DNA from: Bog-756 sp963839925
Lineage (GTDB): Bacteria; Actinomycetota; Acidimicrobiia; Acidimicrobiales; RAAP-2
Length of the DNA stretch: 64,000 bases
Assembly (NCBI GenBank): GCA_963839925.1
Contig: CAWIWV010000001.1
Location: forward strand, 1,612,001-1,676,000
Direction: 5' to 3'
Shown: positions 8,567-16,946 of the stretch, piece by piece
Numbering within the stretch: position 1 is the first letter of the stretch
Layout of the letters: each line of letters begins with the position of its first letter
Translations under genes and position numbers: made by a program
The notes under the pieces: generated by a model
Seen by the model: only the letters and a program-made list of their open reading frames with translations
What the model was told of the DNA's origin: nothing
The model's database searches: none

Positions 8567-9780
8567 CTGGCCGGCGATCGCCAGGATCTTCCCGCGAGGT
8601 GGGGTGGACGTTCCTGGGCGGCGATGTTGAGGAGGATGCCGGCAGCGCCCATGGTCACGATGAGCGACGTTCCTCCGTACGAGATGAACGGCAGAGGAAT
8701 GCCGGTGACCGGGAGCACGCCGATGACCGCGCCGATGTTGATGACCGCCTGGCTGGTGATCCAGGTGGTGATCCCGACCGCCAGCAGGCCGCCGAACCGG
8801 TCGGGCGCGGCGATCGCTGCCCGCAGGCCGAACCAGGCCAGCGCGAAGAACACCGCGAGCAACAGCACCGCCCCCACCAGGCCGAGCTCCTCCCCGACCA
8901 CCGAGAAGATGAAATCGGTGTGCGCGTTCGGCACGGTGCCGAACTTCTCGCGACCCCCCCCGAGACCGAGGCCGAAGATGTGCCCCGATCCGAGGCCGAC
9001 CAATGACTGCCAGACCTGGTAGCCGGAGCCCGACTTGGTGGATCCGGGATTGAGGAAGGAGAAGATGCGGTCCCGCCGGTACGGATCGGCCAGACCGACG
9101 ATGAGCGCGAGGCAGGCGAACCCGCCGATGATCTTGAGGATCGGCGCCATCGGCACGCCACCCATGAACAGGATGCCGAACGCAATGCAGCTGAGCACCA
9201 ACGCCGTGCCCATGTCCGGTTGCTTCAAGATGAGCACCCCCGCGATGCCGAGCACGGCCAGCACCGGCACGGCGACCATCTTGGGGTCACCGAGGTGACC
9301 GACCCTTCGGGTGAGCAGGTCTGCGGCGAAGACCGCGAGTGCCAGCTTCATGAGCTCGGACGGCTGGATCTGCAGCATGCCGAATCCGATCCATCGGGAG
9401 GAGCCCCCCGACGACACGCCGATGTGGGGCAGCAGCACGACGACGAGCAGCGCGAGCGACCCGATCAACAGCACCCCGCGGATCTTTCGCCACACCCGGT
9501 AGTTCATGCGTGCGCACAGCAGCAGCGCACAGGCCCCGACTCCCATGTACATGGCCTGGCGGATGAGGATCGCCCACGGTGATCCGTAGAGGCCGATGGA
9601 CACGATCGGCGATGCCGAGCCGACCATGACCAGCCCGAAGACGCACAACACGCCGATCAGGACCGCGAGGGCCGGTGCGGTCCCGACCCGGCTCAGCCAC
9701 CGCGGGCTGACCCCGGCTCGCTGGGCAGGCTTCCCGACCGCGGTCCGTGCGGTCAGGTTGACGACTTCTCCACTAGCCAC
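8563..9780 (-). CDS. ftsW: Septal peptidoglycan polymerase FtsW (SEDS family)
   Basis: Polytopic SEDS glycosyltransferase (405 aa) that polymerises lipid II at the septum with FtsI. About ten hydrophobic helices are visible. Conserved parts include GSSRWIGFGMLQIQPSELMKLAL, KQPDMGTALVL, the extracellular NAHTDFIFSVVGEELG and the C-terminal PFISYGGTSLIVTMGAAGILLNI. The start is GTG at 9780 with GGAGG about 9 bases upstream. A 144-base gap separates it from mraY, at the place where murD sits in most clusters; RodA is the alternative paralogue, but the context favours FtsW. Confidence 0.93.
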   Translation of the reverse strand: MASGEVVNLTARTAVGKPAQRAGVSPRWLSRVGTAPALAVLIGVLCVFGLVMVGSASPIVSIGLYGSPWAILIRQAMYMGVGACALLLCARMNYRVWRKIRGVLLIGSLALLVVVLLPHIGVSSGGSSRWIGFGMLQIQPSELMKLALAVFAADLLTRRVGHLGDPKMVAVPVLAVLGIAGVLILKQPDMGTALVLSCIAFGILFMGGVPMAPILKIIGGFACLALIVGLADPYRRDRIFSFLNPGSTKSGSGYQVWQSLVGLGSGHIFGLGLGGGREKFGTVPNAHTDFIFSVVGEELGLVGAVLLLAVFFALAWFGLRAAIAAPDRFGGLLAVGITTWITSQAVINIGAVIGVLPVTGIPLPFISYGGTSLIVTMGAAGILLNIAAQERPPHLAGRSWRSPAR

Positions 9781-9924
9781 GACGGCGACCTCCGCTCATC
9801 GACCGGACCGCCTCAGCCCCACCTCGCCTGCCTCCTCCATCCCCCAAGCTTCGCCCACGCGGGCCCTCGGGTGGTGGAGCCGAGCGTCGGACCCTCAACA
9901 CCGGCCGTCGATCCCGACCGGACA

Positions 9925-10956
9925 TCAGACCTTCCCGACCGTGAGGAAATCGCCGTAGAAGATGCCCAGGCCGAGTGCGGCGAACAGCCCCGCAAGGATC
10001 CAGAACCGCACGATGACCGTGGTCTCGGGCCACCCGAGCAACTCGAAGTGATGGTGGAGGGGGGCCATCAGGAACACCCGGCGGTGGAAGATCCGGAAGC
10101 TCAGGACCTGGACGACCACCGAGAGGGTCACGATCACGAACAGCCCCCCGATGACCACCAGGAGCAGATCGAGGTTCATCAGCAGACACAGTGCGGCGAG
10201 ACCCGATCCGATGGAGAGCGAGCCGGTGTCCCCCATGAAGATCTTCGCCGGGGATGCGTTCCACCAGAGGAACCCGAGGCAGGCGCCCGCCAGGGCCACC
10301 GAGGCCAGCGCGAGGTCGAGGGCGTCGGGAACCCGGTAGATCGCGAAGTGCCGGTACTGCCAGTAGCCGATGATGGCGAGACAGGCGAAGCAGAAGGTCG
10401 AGGAGCCGGCGGCCAGACCGTCGAGGCCGTCGGTCAGGTTCACTGCATTGGCCGAAGCGGCGATCACCAGGGTCGCCCACACCACCCAGACCGCGGTCCC
10501 CATGTGCAGTCCGATCGAGTCGTAGCGGGTGAACGACAAGGTGGTCGCCGTGTGCGCCCAGTAGATCGCCAGCAGCGAGAACGCCACCCCGAGTGCGATC
10601 TGCGCGCCGAACTTGGCCCGCTTGTTGAGCCCGAGGCTCCTGCGGTGGCGGACCTTGATCCAGTCGTCGGCGAACCCGATCAGCGCGGCCCCTACGACGG
10701 CCAGCATCACCAGTGCCCCCGACCGGCTGAAGACCACCCCGGGCACGGCGTGCGCTGCGATGAATCCGCTGACCACGCCCAAGACGATGGTCAGTCCACC
10801 CATGGTCGGGGTGCCGGCCTTGGCGATGTGGACCTTCGGACCGTCCTCTCGGATGTGCTGGCCGATGTTGTTCTTGCGCAGCCATTTGATGAGAAACGGC
10901 GTGGTGAGGACCGCCACCCACAGCGCGACCCCACCCGAGGTCATCAGCGAGATCAC
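9925..10956 (-). CDS. mraY: Phospho-MurNAc-pentapeptide translocase MraY
   Basis: Integral membrane enzyme (343 aa) that moves phospho-MurNAc-pentapeptide from UDP to undecaprenyl phosphate, making lipid I. About ten membrane helices. The Mg-binding GFADDWIKV motif, the NAVNLTDGLDGLAAG motif and the HHHFELLGWPETTVIVRFWI loop are intact. GTG at 10956 overlaps the murE stop as GTGA, so no murF lies between them. The start could also be the ATG four codons later. Confidence 0.97.
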   Translation of the reverse strand: MISLMTSGGVALWVAVLTTPFLIKWLRKNNIGQHIREDGPKVHIAKAGTPTMGGLTIVLGVVSGFIAAHAVPGVVFSRSGALVMLAVVGAALIGFADDWIKVRHRRSLGLNKRAKFGAQIALGVAFSLLAIYWAHTATTLSFTRYDSIGLHMGTAVWVVWATLVIAASANAVNLTDGLDGLAAGSSTFCFACLAIIGYWQYRHFAIYRVPDALDLALASVALAGACLGFLWWNASPAKIFMGDTGSLSIGSGLAALCLLMNLDLLLVVIGGLFVIVTLSVVVQVLSFRIFHRRVFLMAPLHHHFELLGWPETTVIVRFWILAGLFAALGLGIFYGDFLTVGKV

Positions 10957-12407
10957 GGCCGACTGCCACCTGGTCGCCCAGTGTCGAGGACGGGTGCGGT
11001 CGCGAGCACCTCCCTCGCCTCCAGCCGGTCGTCGAAGGGCAGGACCTGGCTGCCCACGACCTGGGTGGTCTCGTGGCCTTTGCCGGCGATGACCACCACG
11101 TCTCCGGCACCTGCCAACCCCACCGCGACGGCGATGGCACGACGCCGATCGGGTTCGACGACCACCTCGAGACCGGTGTCCCCCGCTTCGTCGATGCCGG
11201 AGCGGACCTGTTCGATGATGACGTCCGGATCCTCACCCCTGGGGTTGTCGGAGGTGAGCACGATCGCGTCCGCCCAGCGCGCACCGACTCCCCCCATCTC
11301 GGGTCGCTTCCCTTGGTCACGATCACCGCCACACCCGAAGACGCAGATCACCCTGGCCGCACCCGCCAGGTCGCGTGCCGACGAGAGCGCGGCGTCGAGA
11401 CCCGCCGGGGTGTGGGCGAAGTCGACCAGCACCGAGAACGGATGCGCCGAATCGATGACCTCCATCCGACCGGGGATCGGCGACACCCCGGAGAGCCCCG
11501 CGCGGATCTGGTCGTCGCCCACCCCGAGGGAGGCGGCGATGGTGGCCGCCATCACCGCGTTCTCGACGTTGAAGCGCCCGGACAGCGGAACGGTCAACCG
11601 CTGTCCCCGCCAGCGGAACGAAGACGAGCCGACCGACAGGACGAGGTCCGAGGCGTCAGATGCGCGGACCGGGATCAGCCGCTCCTCGGAGATGCGCTCC
11701 GCGAGCAGTCGACCCCACGGGTCGTCGACGTTGACCACTGCCAACCCCGCACGGTCCGGGGAGAAGAGCATCGCTTTGGCCTCGAAGTACTCCTCCATCG
11801 TCCGGTGATGGTCGAGATGGTCTCGGCTCAGGTTGGTGAAGGCCGCCACGTCGAAGCGGATGCCGTCCACCCGGTGCTGGGTGAGACCGTGCGACGAAAC
11901 CTCCATGGCGACCGCTCGCATCCCGTCCTCGCGGAGCGCGGCAAGGTGCGCTTGGAGGACCGGGGCCTCCGGGGTGGTGCGCGCGCCGTCGAGGGTGCCG
12001 ACGACCCCTGTCGCAATGCCCGCATCGGCCAGGATCGCACCCACCAACTGGGTCACCGTCGTCTTCCCGTTGGTGCCGGTGACCCCCACCATGGTCATCG
12101 CCCGGGAGGGATGGCCGTAGAAGCTGGACGCGATCACCGCCATCGCCGGTCGGATCGCGCCCGCTGCCACCCGGGCCTGGGGTACGTCGAGGTCCACGAA
12201 ATGCTCGCACAGGAGGGAGACCGCACCCCCGGTCACCGCCTCGGCGGCGTGGGTGTGCCCGTCGGTGTGCTCGCCGGGCACGCAACAGAACAACGAGCCC
12301 CGGTGGACCGCACGGCTGTCGAAGTCGACCGAGGTGACCTCCACCGAGGTGAGGTTTCCCCGAGTGTCGAGGACGTTCACGTCCTCGATCAGCGTGGTCA
12401 TCAGCAC
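10953..12407 (-). CDS. murE: UDP-MurNAc-L-Ala-D-Glu:meso-DAP ligase MurE
   Basis: Cytoplasmic ligase (484 aa) adding the third stem residue. ATP loop VTGTNGKTTVTQL, the carbamylated-Lys region (EAKAMLFSP) and the C-terminal motif LTSDNPRGEDP are visible. DNPR is the signature of ligases that add meso-diaminopimelate rather than lysine, in agreement with the full DAP pathway elsewhere in the window. The start is GTG at 12407 or ATG at 12401; neither has a clear ribosome site. It lies 62 bases after ftsI and overlaps mraY by 4. Confidence 0.96.
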   Translation of the reverse strand: MLMTTLIEDVNVLDTRGNLTSVEVTSVDFDSRAVHRGSLFCCVPGEHTDGHTHAAEAVTGGAVSLLCEHFVDLDVPQARVAAGAIRPAMAVIASSFYGHPSRAMTMVGVTGTNGKTTVTQLVGAILADAGIATGVVGTLDGARTTPEAPVLQAHLAALREDGMRAVAMEVSSHGLTQHRVDGIRFDVAAFTNLSRDHLDHHRTMEEYFEAKAMLFSPDRAGLAVVNVDDPWGRLLAERISEERLIPVRASDASDLVLSVGSSSFRWRGQRLTVPLSGRFNVENAVMAATIAASLGVGDDQIRAGLSGVSPIPGRMEVIDSAHPFSVLVDFAHTPAGLDAALSSARDLAGAARVICVFGCGGDRDQGKRPEMGGVGARWADAIVLTSDNPRGEDPDVIIEQVRSGIDEAGDTGLEVVVEPDRRRAIAVAVGLAGAGDVVVIAGKGHETTQVVGSQVLPFDDRLEAREVLATAPVLDTGRPGGSRP

Positions 12408-12469
12408 AAGCGGGTGTCCCAGGGTGTCGAGCCGGAGGGCAGGTTCCGGCGAATCGGATCTGGGCCCAC

Positions 12470-14350
12470 CTACGGTCCTTCCGTGGTTGCTCCAGCAGGC
12501 ACCGAGATGCTACCCGTGCCCCCCACTGCGGAGTTCGATGCAGCGGTGGTTCCGGCGGCCGTGGTGGGAATTCCGTAGTGGTGCAGGGCGTAGGCCATGA
12601 TCGTCGAGAACACCGGTGCGGCCACCGCCCCGCCGTAGATGGGCGTCGGATGGTCGAGGACCACGATCGCCGAAAGGACCGGGGACTGTGCGGGGGCGAA
12701 CCCGGCGAACGAACCCATGTAGGCCCCGGAGATGTAGCCCGGCTTGTTGGGGTTCGGGATCTGGGCGGTGCCGGTCTTGCCGGCCACGGTGTAGCCGTCG
12801 ATCGCGGCCTCGGTGCCGGTCCCTGACTGCACCACCCCTTCCAACATGGGGACGAGCTCGGCGTCGACGGCGGGGCTGATGACCCGGCGGGTGGCGGGCT
12901 TCTTGACCAGCGTGGTCGCACCCGAGGGGCTGATCGTTCCCCGGATCAGGCTCGGCGCCACGAAGACCCCGCCGTCGGCGACCGCGTTGTAGGCATCGAG
13001 CACCTGTTGGGCGGTCACCGCGTCGTCCTGGCCGATCGGGGTCGAGCCGATCGAGGTACCGGTCCAGTTCGAGGCTCCCGGCACGATGCCCGAGGATTCT
13101 CCCGGGAAGTCGAGACCGGTCGGGCTGCCGAACCCGAGGTCGGCGATCTGGGCGAGGAGGGGATTCTCCCCCAACCGCTGTGCGATCTCGATGGTCCCGA
13201 GGTTCGACGACTGGGCGAGGATCTGGCTCGCGCTCATGTCCACCGTCCCGTGGGACTCCGCGTCGTGGAAGGTGTAGGTCCCCATCCGCAGCGACGCGGG
13301 GACACTGATCATCTGGCTCGGGGTGATCAGGCCGCCGGCGAGCGCAGCCGAGAAGGTGACCAGCTTGAAGACCGAGCCGGGCTCGTAGACCTGGGTGAGC
13401 GCCGAGTTCGAGGGCGCCTGCTCCACGCCGGCGGGGAGGGTTTCGGTGCTGGCCATCAGGTTCGGCCCCGAGGTGGTCGGGGGCGGGGTGGGGGTCGCGG
13501 CCGGCGTGGAAGCGGCCGGAGCCCCGGTGGACCCGGTCGTCGCTGAACCCGACGTCGCCTGCAGGTTCGCCATGGCCAGGATCTGGCCGGTCTTCACGTC
13601 CTCGACGATCGCCGTGCCGCTGAAGGCGTGCGAAGCGACGATCTCGGTTGCGAGTGCCTGCTCGGCCACGTACTGGATGGAGTCGTCGATGGTCAGCTCG
13701 AGCCCGGAGCCTGGTTTGGCGGCCACCGATCCCGCGGACGACCCGGGCAACGCCACGCCGTCGGGCGCGACCAGCAGGTTCTCGAGACCGGGTCGGCCGG
13801 CCAACAGGGTCTGGTACTGGTATTCGAGCCCCGAGGTGCCGTTGCCGTTCCATCCGGTCGTTCCCACCACCGGGAGCGCCAACTGCCCGTCGGGCTCGAT
13901 CCGCTGTGATTCGGAGATCAGGTTGATCCCACCGAGCTGCAGGGCTGAGACCTTCTTTGCCACCCGACCGGAGACCCGGTGGGCGAGGTAGACGAAACCG
14001 CTCGATCCGCTGAGCTCGCTCCAGAGCTGCTGGCGGGGAACCCCGAGGATCGGAGCGAGCCGATCGACGTCGCTGTTCAGCGTGCCGAGTTTGTGGATCA
14101 ACATCGGGTCCCCGACGACGGTCGGCTTGGTCACCGACTCGGCGAGCACCTCGCCGTTGCGGTCGTAGATACCCCCCCGGATCGCTGGGACGGTGACCGG
14201 TTGGGAGAGCTCGGCCACCGAGGCGGACGCATAGCGCTGATGGCCGAAGTCCTGGACCTGGATCAGCCGCAGGATCATCGCTCCGAACACCAACACCAGG
14301 ACCAGCCGCATCGCACGGGTGCGCCGGCCCAGCAGGATCGACGGACTCAC
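12470..14350 (-). CDS. ftsI: Septal transpeptidase FtsI (PBP3, class B PBP)
   Basis: Bitopic D,D-transpeptidase (626 aa) that crosslinks septal peptidoglycan. One N-terminal membrane helix (LVLVLVFGAMILRLI), a PBP dimerisation domain beginning with IRGGIYDRNGEVLAES, and a transpeptidase domain with the SxxK motif in YEPGSVFKLV, SxN in AQSSNLGTI and KTG in VAGKTGTAQ. A Ser/Thr/Pro/Ala-rich low-complexity insert of about 40 residues (13440-13565) lies just before the active-site Ser, where most homologues have a short loop. GTG at 14350 overlaps the ftsL stop (GTGA). Confidence 0.95.
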   Translation of the reverse strand: MSPSILLGRRTRAMRLVLVLVFGAMILRLIQVQDFGHQRYASASVAELSQPVTVPAIRGGIYDRNGEVLAESVTKPTVVGDPMLIHKLGTLNSDVDRLAPILGVPRQQLWSELSGSSGFVYLAHRVSGRVAKKVSALQLGGINLISESQRIEPDGQLALPVVGTTGWNGNGTSGLEYQYQTLLAGRPGLENLLVAPDGVALPGSSAGSVAAKPGSGLELTIDDSIQYVAEQALATEIVASHAFSGTAIVEDVKTGQILAMANLQATSGSATTGSTGAPAASTPAATPTPPPTTSGPNLMASTETLPAGVEQAPSNSALTQVYEPGSVFKLVTFSAALAGGLITPSQMISVPASLRMGTYTFHDAESHGTVDMSASQILAQSSNLGTIEIAQRLGENPLLAQIADLGFGSPTGLDFPGESSGIVPGASNWTGTSIGSTPIGQDDAVTAQQVLDAYNAVADGGVFVAPSLIRGTISPSGATTLVKKPATRRVISPAVDAELVPMLEGVVQSGTGTEAAIDGYTVAGKTGTAQIPNPNKPGYISGAYMGSFAGFAPAQSPVLSAIVVLDHPTPIYGGAVAAPVFSTIMAYALHHYGIPTTAAGTTAASNSAVGGTGSISVPAGATTEGP

Positions 14351-14805
14351 TGACCAGCCGTCGGCGACGTGTTCGGGACCGGAAGAGGGACGTTGAGTGG
14401 GACGTAGGGCAGGTTGACGACGTTCGGCGGTGCCCGATAGTCGTCGTGTTCGGCCTTGGACACGATGAGGTCCGGCGCAGACTTCTGGGCCACGTCGACC
14501 TGGCCGTTCTTCTGGGTGCTCGTCGCGGCCTGGAGCTCCTGGCTGACGGCGGCGAGGCGGACCTGACCCTCGCTGACCATGGCGTCCCCGACGACCACCG
14601 CGAGCAGGCTGCCCACGACCAGCACCGCGGAGAACCACATCGTCGATCGCCGGACCGAAAGCGTGGAGCGACCGGATCGGCGACTCCGCTCCTTCCGCGT
14701 GCCGGGCTCGAAGATCCGCAGCGGTGGCCGGCGTGGCCCCGACGGGTCGGGGCGGCCCTGGGGACGGGTGGGAAGGGCGCGGGCGGGCGAGGAGGGTGGC
14801 GCCAT
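14347..14805 (-). CDS. ftsL: FtsL-like divisome membrane protein
   Basis: Small bitopic protein (152 aa) in the ftsL position between rsmH and ftsI. A basic, Pro-rich cytoplasmic tail of about 55 residues precedes one membrane helix (TMWFSAVLVVGSLLAVVVGD), then a short extracytoplasmic helix and a Pro/Val/Asn-rich tail. FtsL proteins are poorly conserved, so the call rests on topology, size and position. ATG at 14805 overlaps the last base of the rsmH stop (TGATG). Confidence 0.75.
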   Translation of the reverse strand: MAPPSSPARALPTRPQGRPDPSGPRRPPLRIFEPGTRKERSRRSGRSTLSVRRSTMWFSAVLVVGSLLAVVVGDAMVSEGQVRLAAVSQELQAATSTQKNGQVDVAQKSAPDLIVSKAEHDDYRAPPNVVNLPYVPLNVPLPVPNTSPTAGQ

Positions 14806-15797
14806 CACGCCACCTCGTCGTGGGTGCGCGAGGGGCTGACTGTTGCGGGCAGACGCTCGATGACCCGGAGGCGGGCAGCCTCGGCCCGATGGTTGCGGCG
14901 GACCTCGTCCTCGGTGGGGCGGCGGGCGCCGCGGGCGACAAGCCGGAACTGCGGATTGGCGCCACACACGCACGGCAGACCGGGCGGGCACGTGCAGTTG
15001 TCGGTGACCATGCGGGCGAACAGCGCTTTGACCAGCCGGTCCTCACCCGAATGGTAGGAGATGACCAGACACCGTCCGCCTGGCCTGAGCAGCCCGAGCG
15101 CCTCCTCGAGCGCCGTCTCAAGCTGCTCCAACTCCTCGTTGACCGCGATCCGGATGGCCTGGAAGACCCGGCGTGCCGGGTGTCCTCCGGTCCGTCGGGT
15201 GGCTGCGGGGATAGCTTGGCGCACCACGTCTGCCAGCTGGCCGGTCGTGGTCACCGGACGGGCCGCCACGATCGCACGCGCGATCCGACGGGCGAACCGA
15301 CCCTCGCCATTGTCTTGGAAGATCTCGACCAGGGCCTCTTCGTCGTCGTTGTTGACAACATCGGCAGCGGTGCGACCGGTCGTCGGATCCATCCTCATGT
15401 CCAAGGGCGCGTCCCGCCGGTAGGAGAACCCGCGTTCGTCCACGTCGAGCTGGGGCGAGCTGACCCCGAGGTCGAACAGCACGCCGCTCAGCCCGTCTTC
15501 GGCTCCCGAGACCAGACCGTCGCGCAGTTCGCCGATCACGCCGCTCAGCGCGTCGAACCGGGACCGCCGAACGAGGGCCCGGCTGCCGAACGGTGCGAGG
15601 GCCTCTTCGGCTGCGGTCACCGCCGACGGATCGCGGTCGATCCCTAGGATCGAGTGCCCCGGGTCGGCCCGAAGGAGCGCAGCGGCATGGCCTCCACCCC
15701 CGACGGTGGCGTCGACGATCAGGCCCGGAGGGACCGGGTCGAAGAACTGCACCACCTCGGTGGTCATGACAGGTTCGTGTTGGAATGTCTGGCTCAT
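14805..15797 (-). CDS. rsmH: 16S rRNA (cytosine(1402)-N4)-methyltransferase RsmH
   Basis: SAM-dependent methyltransferase (330 aa), formerly MraW, that makes m4Cm1402 with RsmI in the ribosomal decoding centre. The SAM site VDATVGGGGHAAALL is near residue 27, followed by GIDRDPSAV, VLFDLGVSSPQLD, the RGFSYRRDAPLDMRMD segment and VISYHSGEDRLVK. I start at the ATG at 15797 (MSQTFQHEPVM), which aligns with the family N-terminus. The same frame stays open for 300 codons upstream but without homology. Confidence 0.97.
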   Translation of the reverse strand: MSQTFQHEPVMTTEVVQFFDPVPPGLIVDATVGGGGHAAALLRADPGHSILGIDRDPSAVTAAEEALAPFGSRALVRRSRFDALSGVIGELRDGLVSGAEDGLSGVLFDLGVSSPQLDVDERGFSYRRDAPLDMRMDPTTGRTAADVVNNDDEEALVEIFQDNGEGRFARRIARAIVAARPVTTTGQLADVVRQAIPAATRRTGGHPARRVFQAIRIAVNEELEQLETALEEALGLLRPGGRCLVISYHSGEDRLVKALFARMVTDNCTCPPGLPCVCGANPQFRLVARGARRPTEDEVRRNHRAEAARLRVIERLPATVSPSRTHDEVA

Positions 15798-16264
15798 CCG
15801 CAGCCCCTCGACCGGCAGGTCGAATGCGGGTGGAGTGCCGCGACGTTCACTCCGGAATTGGGCAGAGGAGGACTCTCCCGGAGCTCCGGTCGAGGGACTG
15901 CGCATGGGCCAGACACGTTCGATGTGTACGTCTTGCCGGGCCACCGCGGCGAGCCCGCACTGGAGCGGGGACGGCCGGATGGGACCCGGCCCAATGAGAG
16001 CCGCCGACCGGACGGTCGGACGCGATGCGCTCTCCGTGGAACTCCCCGCAGCGGCCAATGCCGGTACAGCTGCGGGCCCGGGTGCTGCTGCGAGGGCCAG
16101 TTCCCTGGCCCGCACGAGGCGGGAAGCGTCCCTTCCCGCGGGATGATCGGGATGGATCCGGGGAGCACCCGAGGTGGAGGGCTGCTCGTCGGCATCGTTC
16201 GGAACGAGGGTGAGACTGGGCACGGACGAGGGGTTTGGGAGGACACGGAGGGACACCTGGGCAC
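15798..16264 (-). promoter_or_regulatory. 467-base hairpin-rich gap between mraZ and rsmH
   Basis: Longest stretch without a convincing gene in the window. On the transcribed (minus) strand it holds at least three clean hairpins. GCGGGAAG/CTTCCCGC has a 5-base loop (16119-16139), GGGCCAG/CTGGCCC closes a GGAA tetraloop of GNRA type (16094-16111), and a CCGACC/GGTCGG stem lies at 16004-16019. A conserved mraW leader RNA is known upstream of this gene in some actinobacteria; I cannot confirm that this is the same motif. Open frames here (for example the 156-codon frame 15794-16264) have Arg/Pro/Ser-rich composition typical of overprinting and no recognisable domain. Confidence 0.45.
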
Positions 16265-16684
16265 TCAGCCGTCGTCGCCCTGGGTGAGACGCTCCTCTTC
16301 CGGAAGCACCTTCTCGTCCCAGGTCTCCCGATTCCACAGCTCCACCCGGTCGATCGCCCCGAGCACCAGCACCTCTCCCACCAGCCCGGCGAACTCGCGA
16401 AGGTGCGAGGGGATGGCCATCCGCCCCTGCTTGTCGAGTTCCAGCTCGTGGGAGGTCGACGCCCACACCCGGGCGACGTGCCGGTCGCTCTTGCCGCTCG
16501 CCGCCCGCTCCAGCATGTTCTCCGTCTGGATCTCGAACTGGTCCGGAGTCCACAGGGCGAGACATCCGTCTTGGTACTCGCTCAAGAAGCCGCCTCGCTC
16601 GAAGGGTGCGCGGAACTTCGACGGAAGGATCACCCTTCCCTTGTCGTCGAGCGAGTGCTCGTACCTGCCGAAGAACCGTGTCAC
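16265..16684 (-). CDS. mraZ: Transcriptional regulator MraZ
   Basis: Ring-forming AbrB-fold DNA-binding protein (139 aa) that regulates the dcw operon, usually as an autorepressor. Two tandem SpoVT/AbrB-like repeats are visible: GRYEHSLDDKGRVILPSKFR and, in the second half, ELDKQGRMAIPSHLREFAGL. I choose GTG at 16684 because GGGAG lies 9 bases upstream and the protein then starts directly at the family N-terminus; a TTG at 16702 is possible. The first gene of the operon, with its own promoter and operator boxes. Confidence 0.95.
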   Translation of the reverse strand: MTRFFGRYEHSLDDKGRVILPSKFRAPFERGGFLSEYQDGCLALWTPDQFEIQTENMLERAASGKSDRHVARVWASTSHELELDKQGRMAIPSHLREFAGLVGEVLVLGAIDRVELWNRETWDEKVLPEEERLTQGDDG

Positions 16685-16738
16685 TGGTGATTGCTCCCAC
16701 AACGCTCCCTGCAGTGCTCAGATCCTTGCACGGATCCT

Positions 16739-16827
16739 CCCCTTCACACCACTTCGCTCCACTTTATGCCCCTTGCCTATTCGCGTCAACCACTTCGACC
16801 CCATATCGACCCAATCCGAGCCACTTC
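16739..16827 (-). promoter_or_regulatory. mraZ promoter with MraZ-type operator boxes
   Basis: Minus strand: -35 TTGACG (16784-16789), 17-base spacer, -10 TAAAGT (16761-16766). Three boxes AAAGTGG (16759-16765), GAAGTGG (16749-16755) and GAAGGGG (16739-16745) repeat with a 10-base period, and two further GAAGTGG copies lie at 16790-16796 and 16821-16827. The AAAGTG-N3 direct-repeat form is that reported for MraZ operators in mollicutes. The first box overlaps the -10, which fits autorepression. Binding is inferred. Confidence 0.65.
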
Positions 16828-16925
16828 AGGTCCACCGAGGTGCCGAGCGATCCACGGGCGCGCCGAGGCAGGTCACAAAGGGCCGCGACGGAGAGCGATC
16901 AGGGTGCGATCGAAGAGATCAGTGG

Positions 16926-16946
16926 GACCCGCGGGGCGGGCGGGTC
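16926..16946 (-). terminator. GC-rich stem-loop at the end of the lipoate ligase gene
   Basis: GACCCGC and GCGGGTC form a 7-base stem with a 7-base loop overlapping the stop codon of the ligase gene. No U-run follows, so termination efficiency is uncertain; it may only insulate the mraZ promoter region. Confidence 0.3.

Noticed and set aside
9773..11332. 519-codon minus-strand frame that could hide a murD remnant in the mraY-ftsW gap
   Set aside because: It is a third-frame overprint of murE and mraY; the part in the gap shows no Mur ligase motif.
15794..16264. 156-codon minus-strand frame, and the in-frame upstream extension of rsmH to 16700
   Set aside because: Arg/Pro/Ser-rich composition typical of overprinting in GC-rich DNA, no domain recognised, and the region is better explained as a structured leader.
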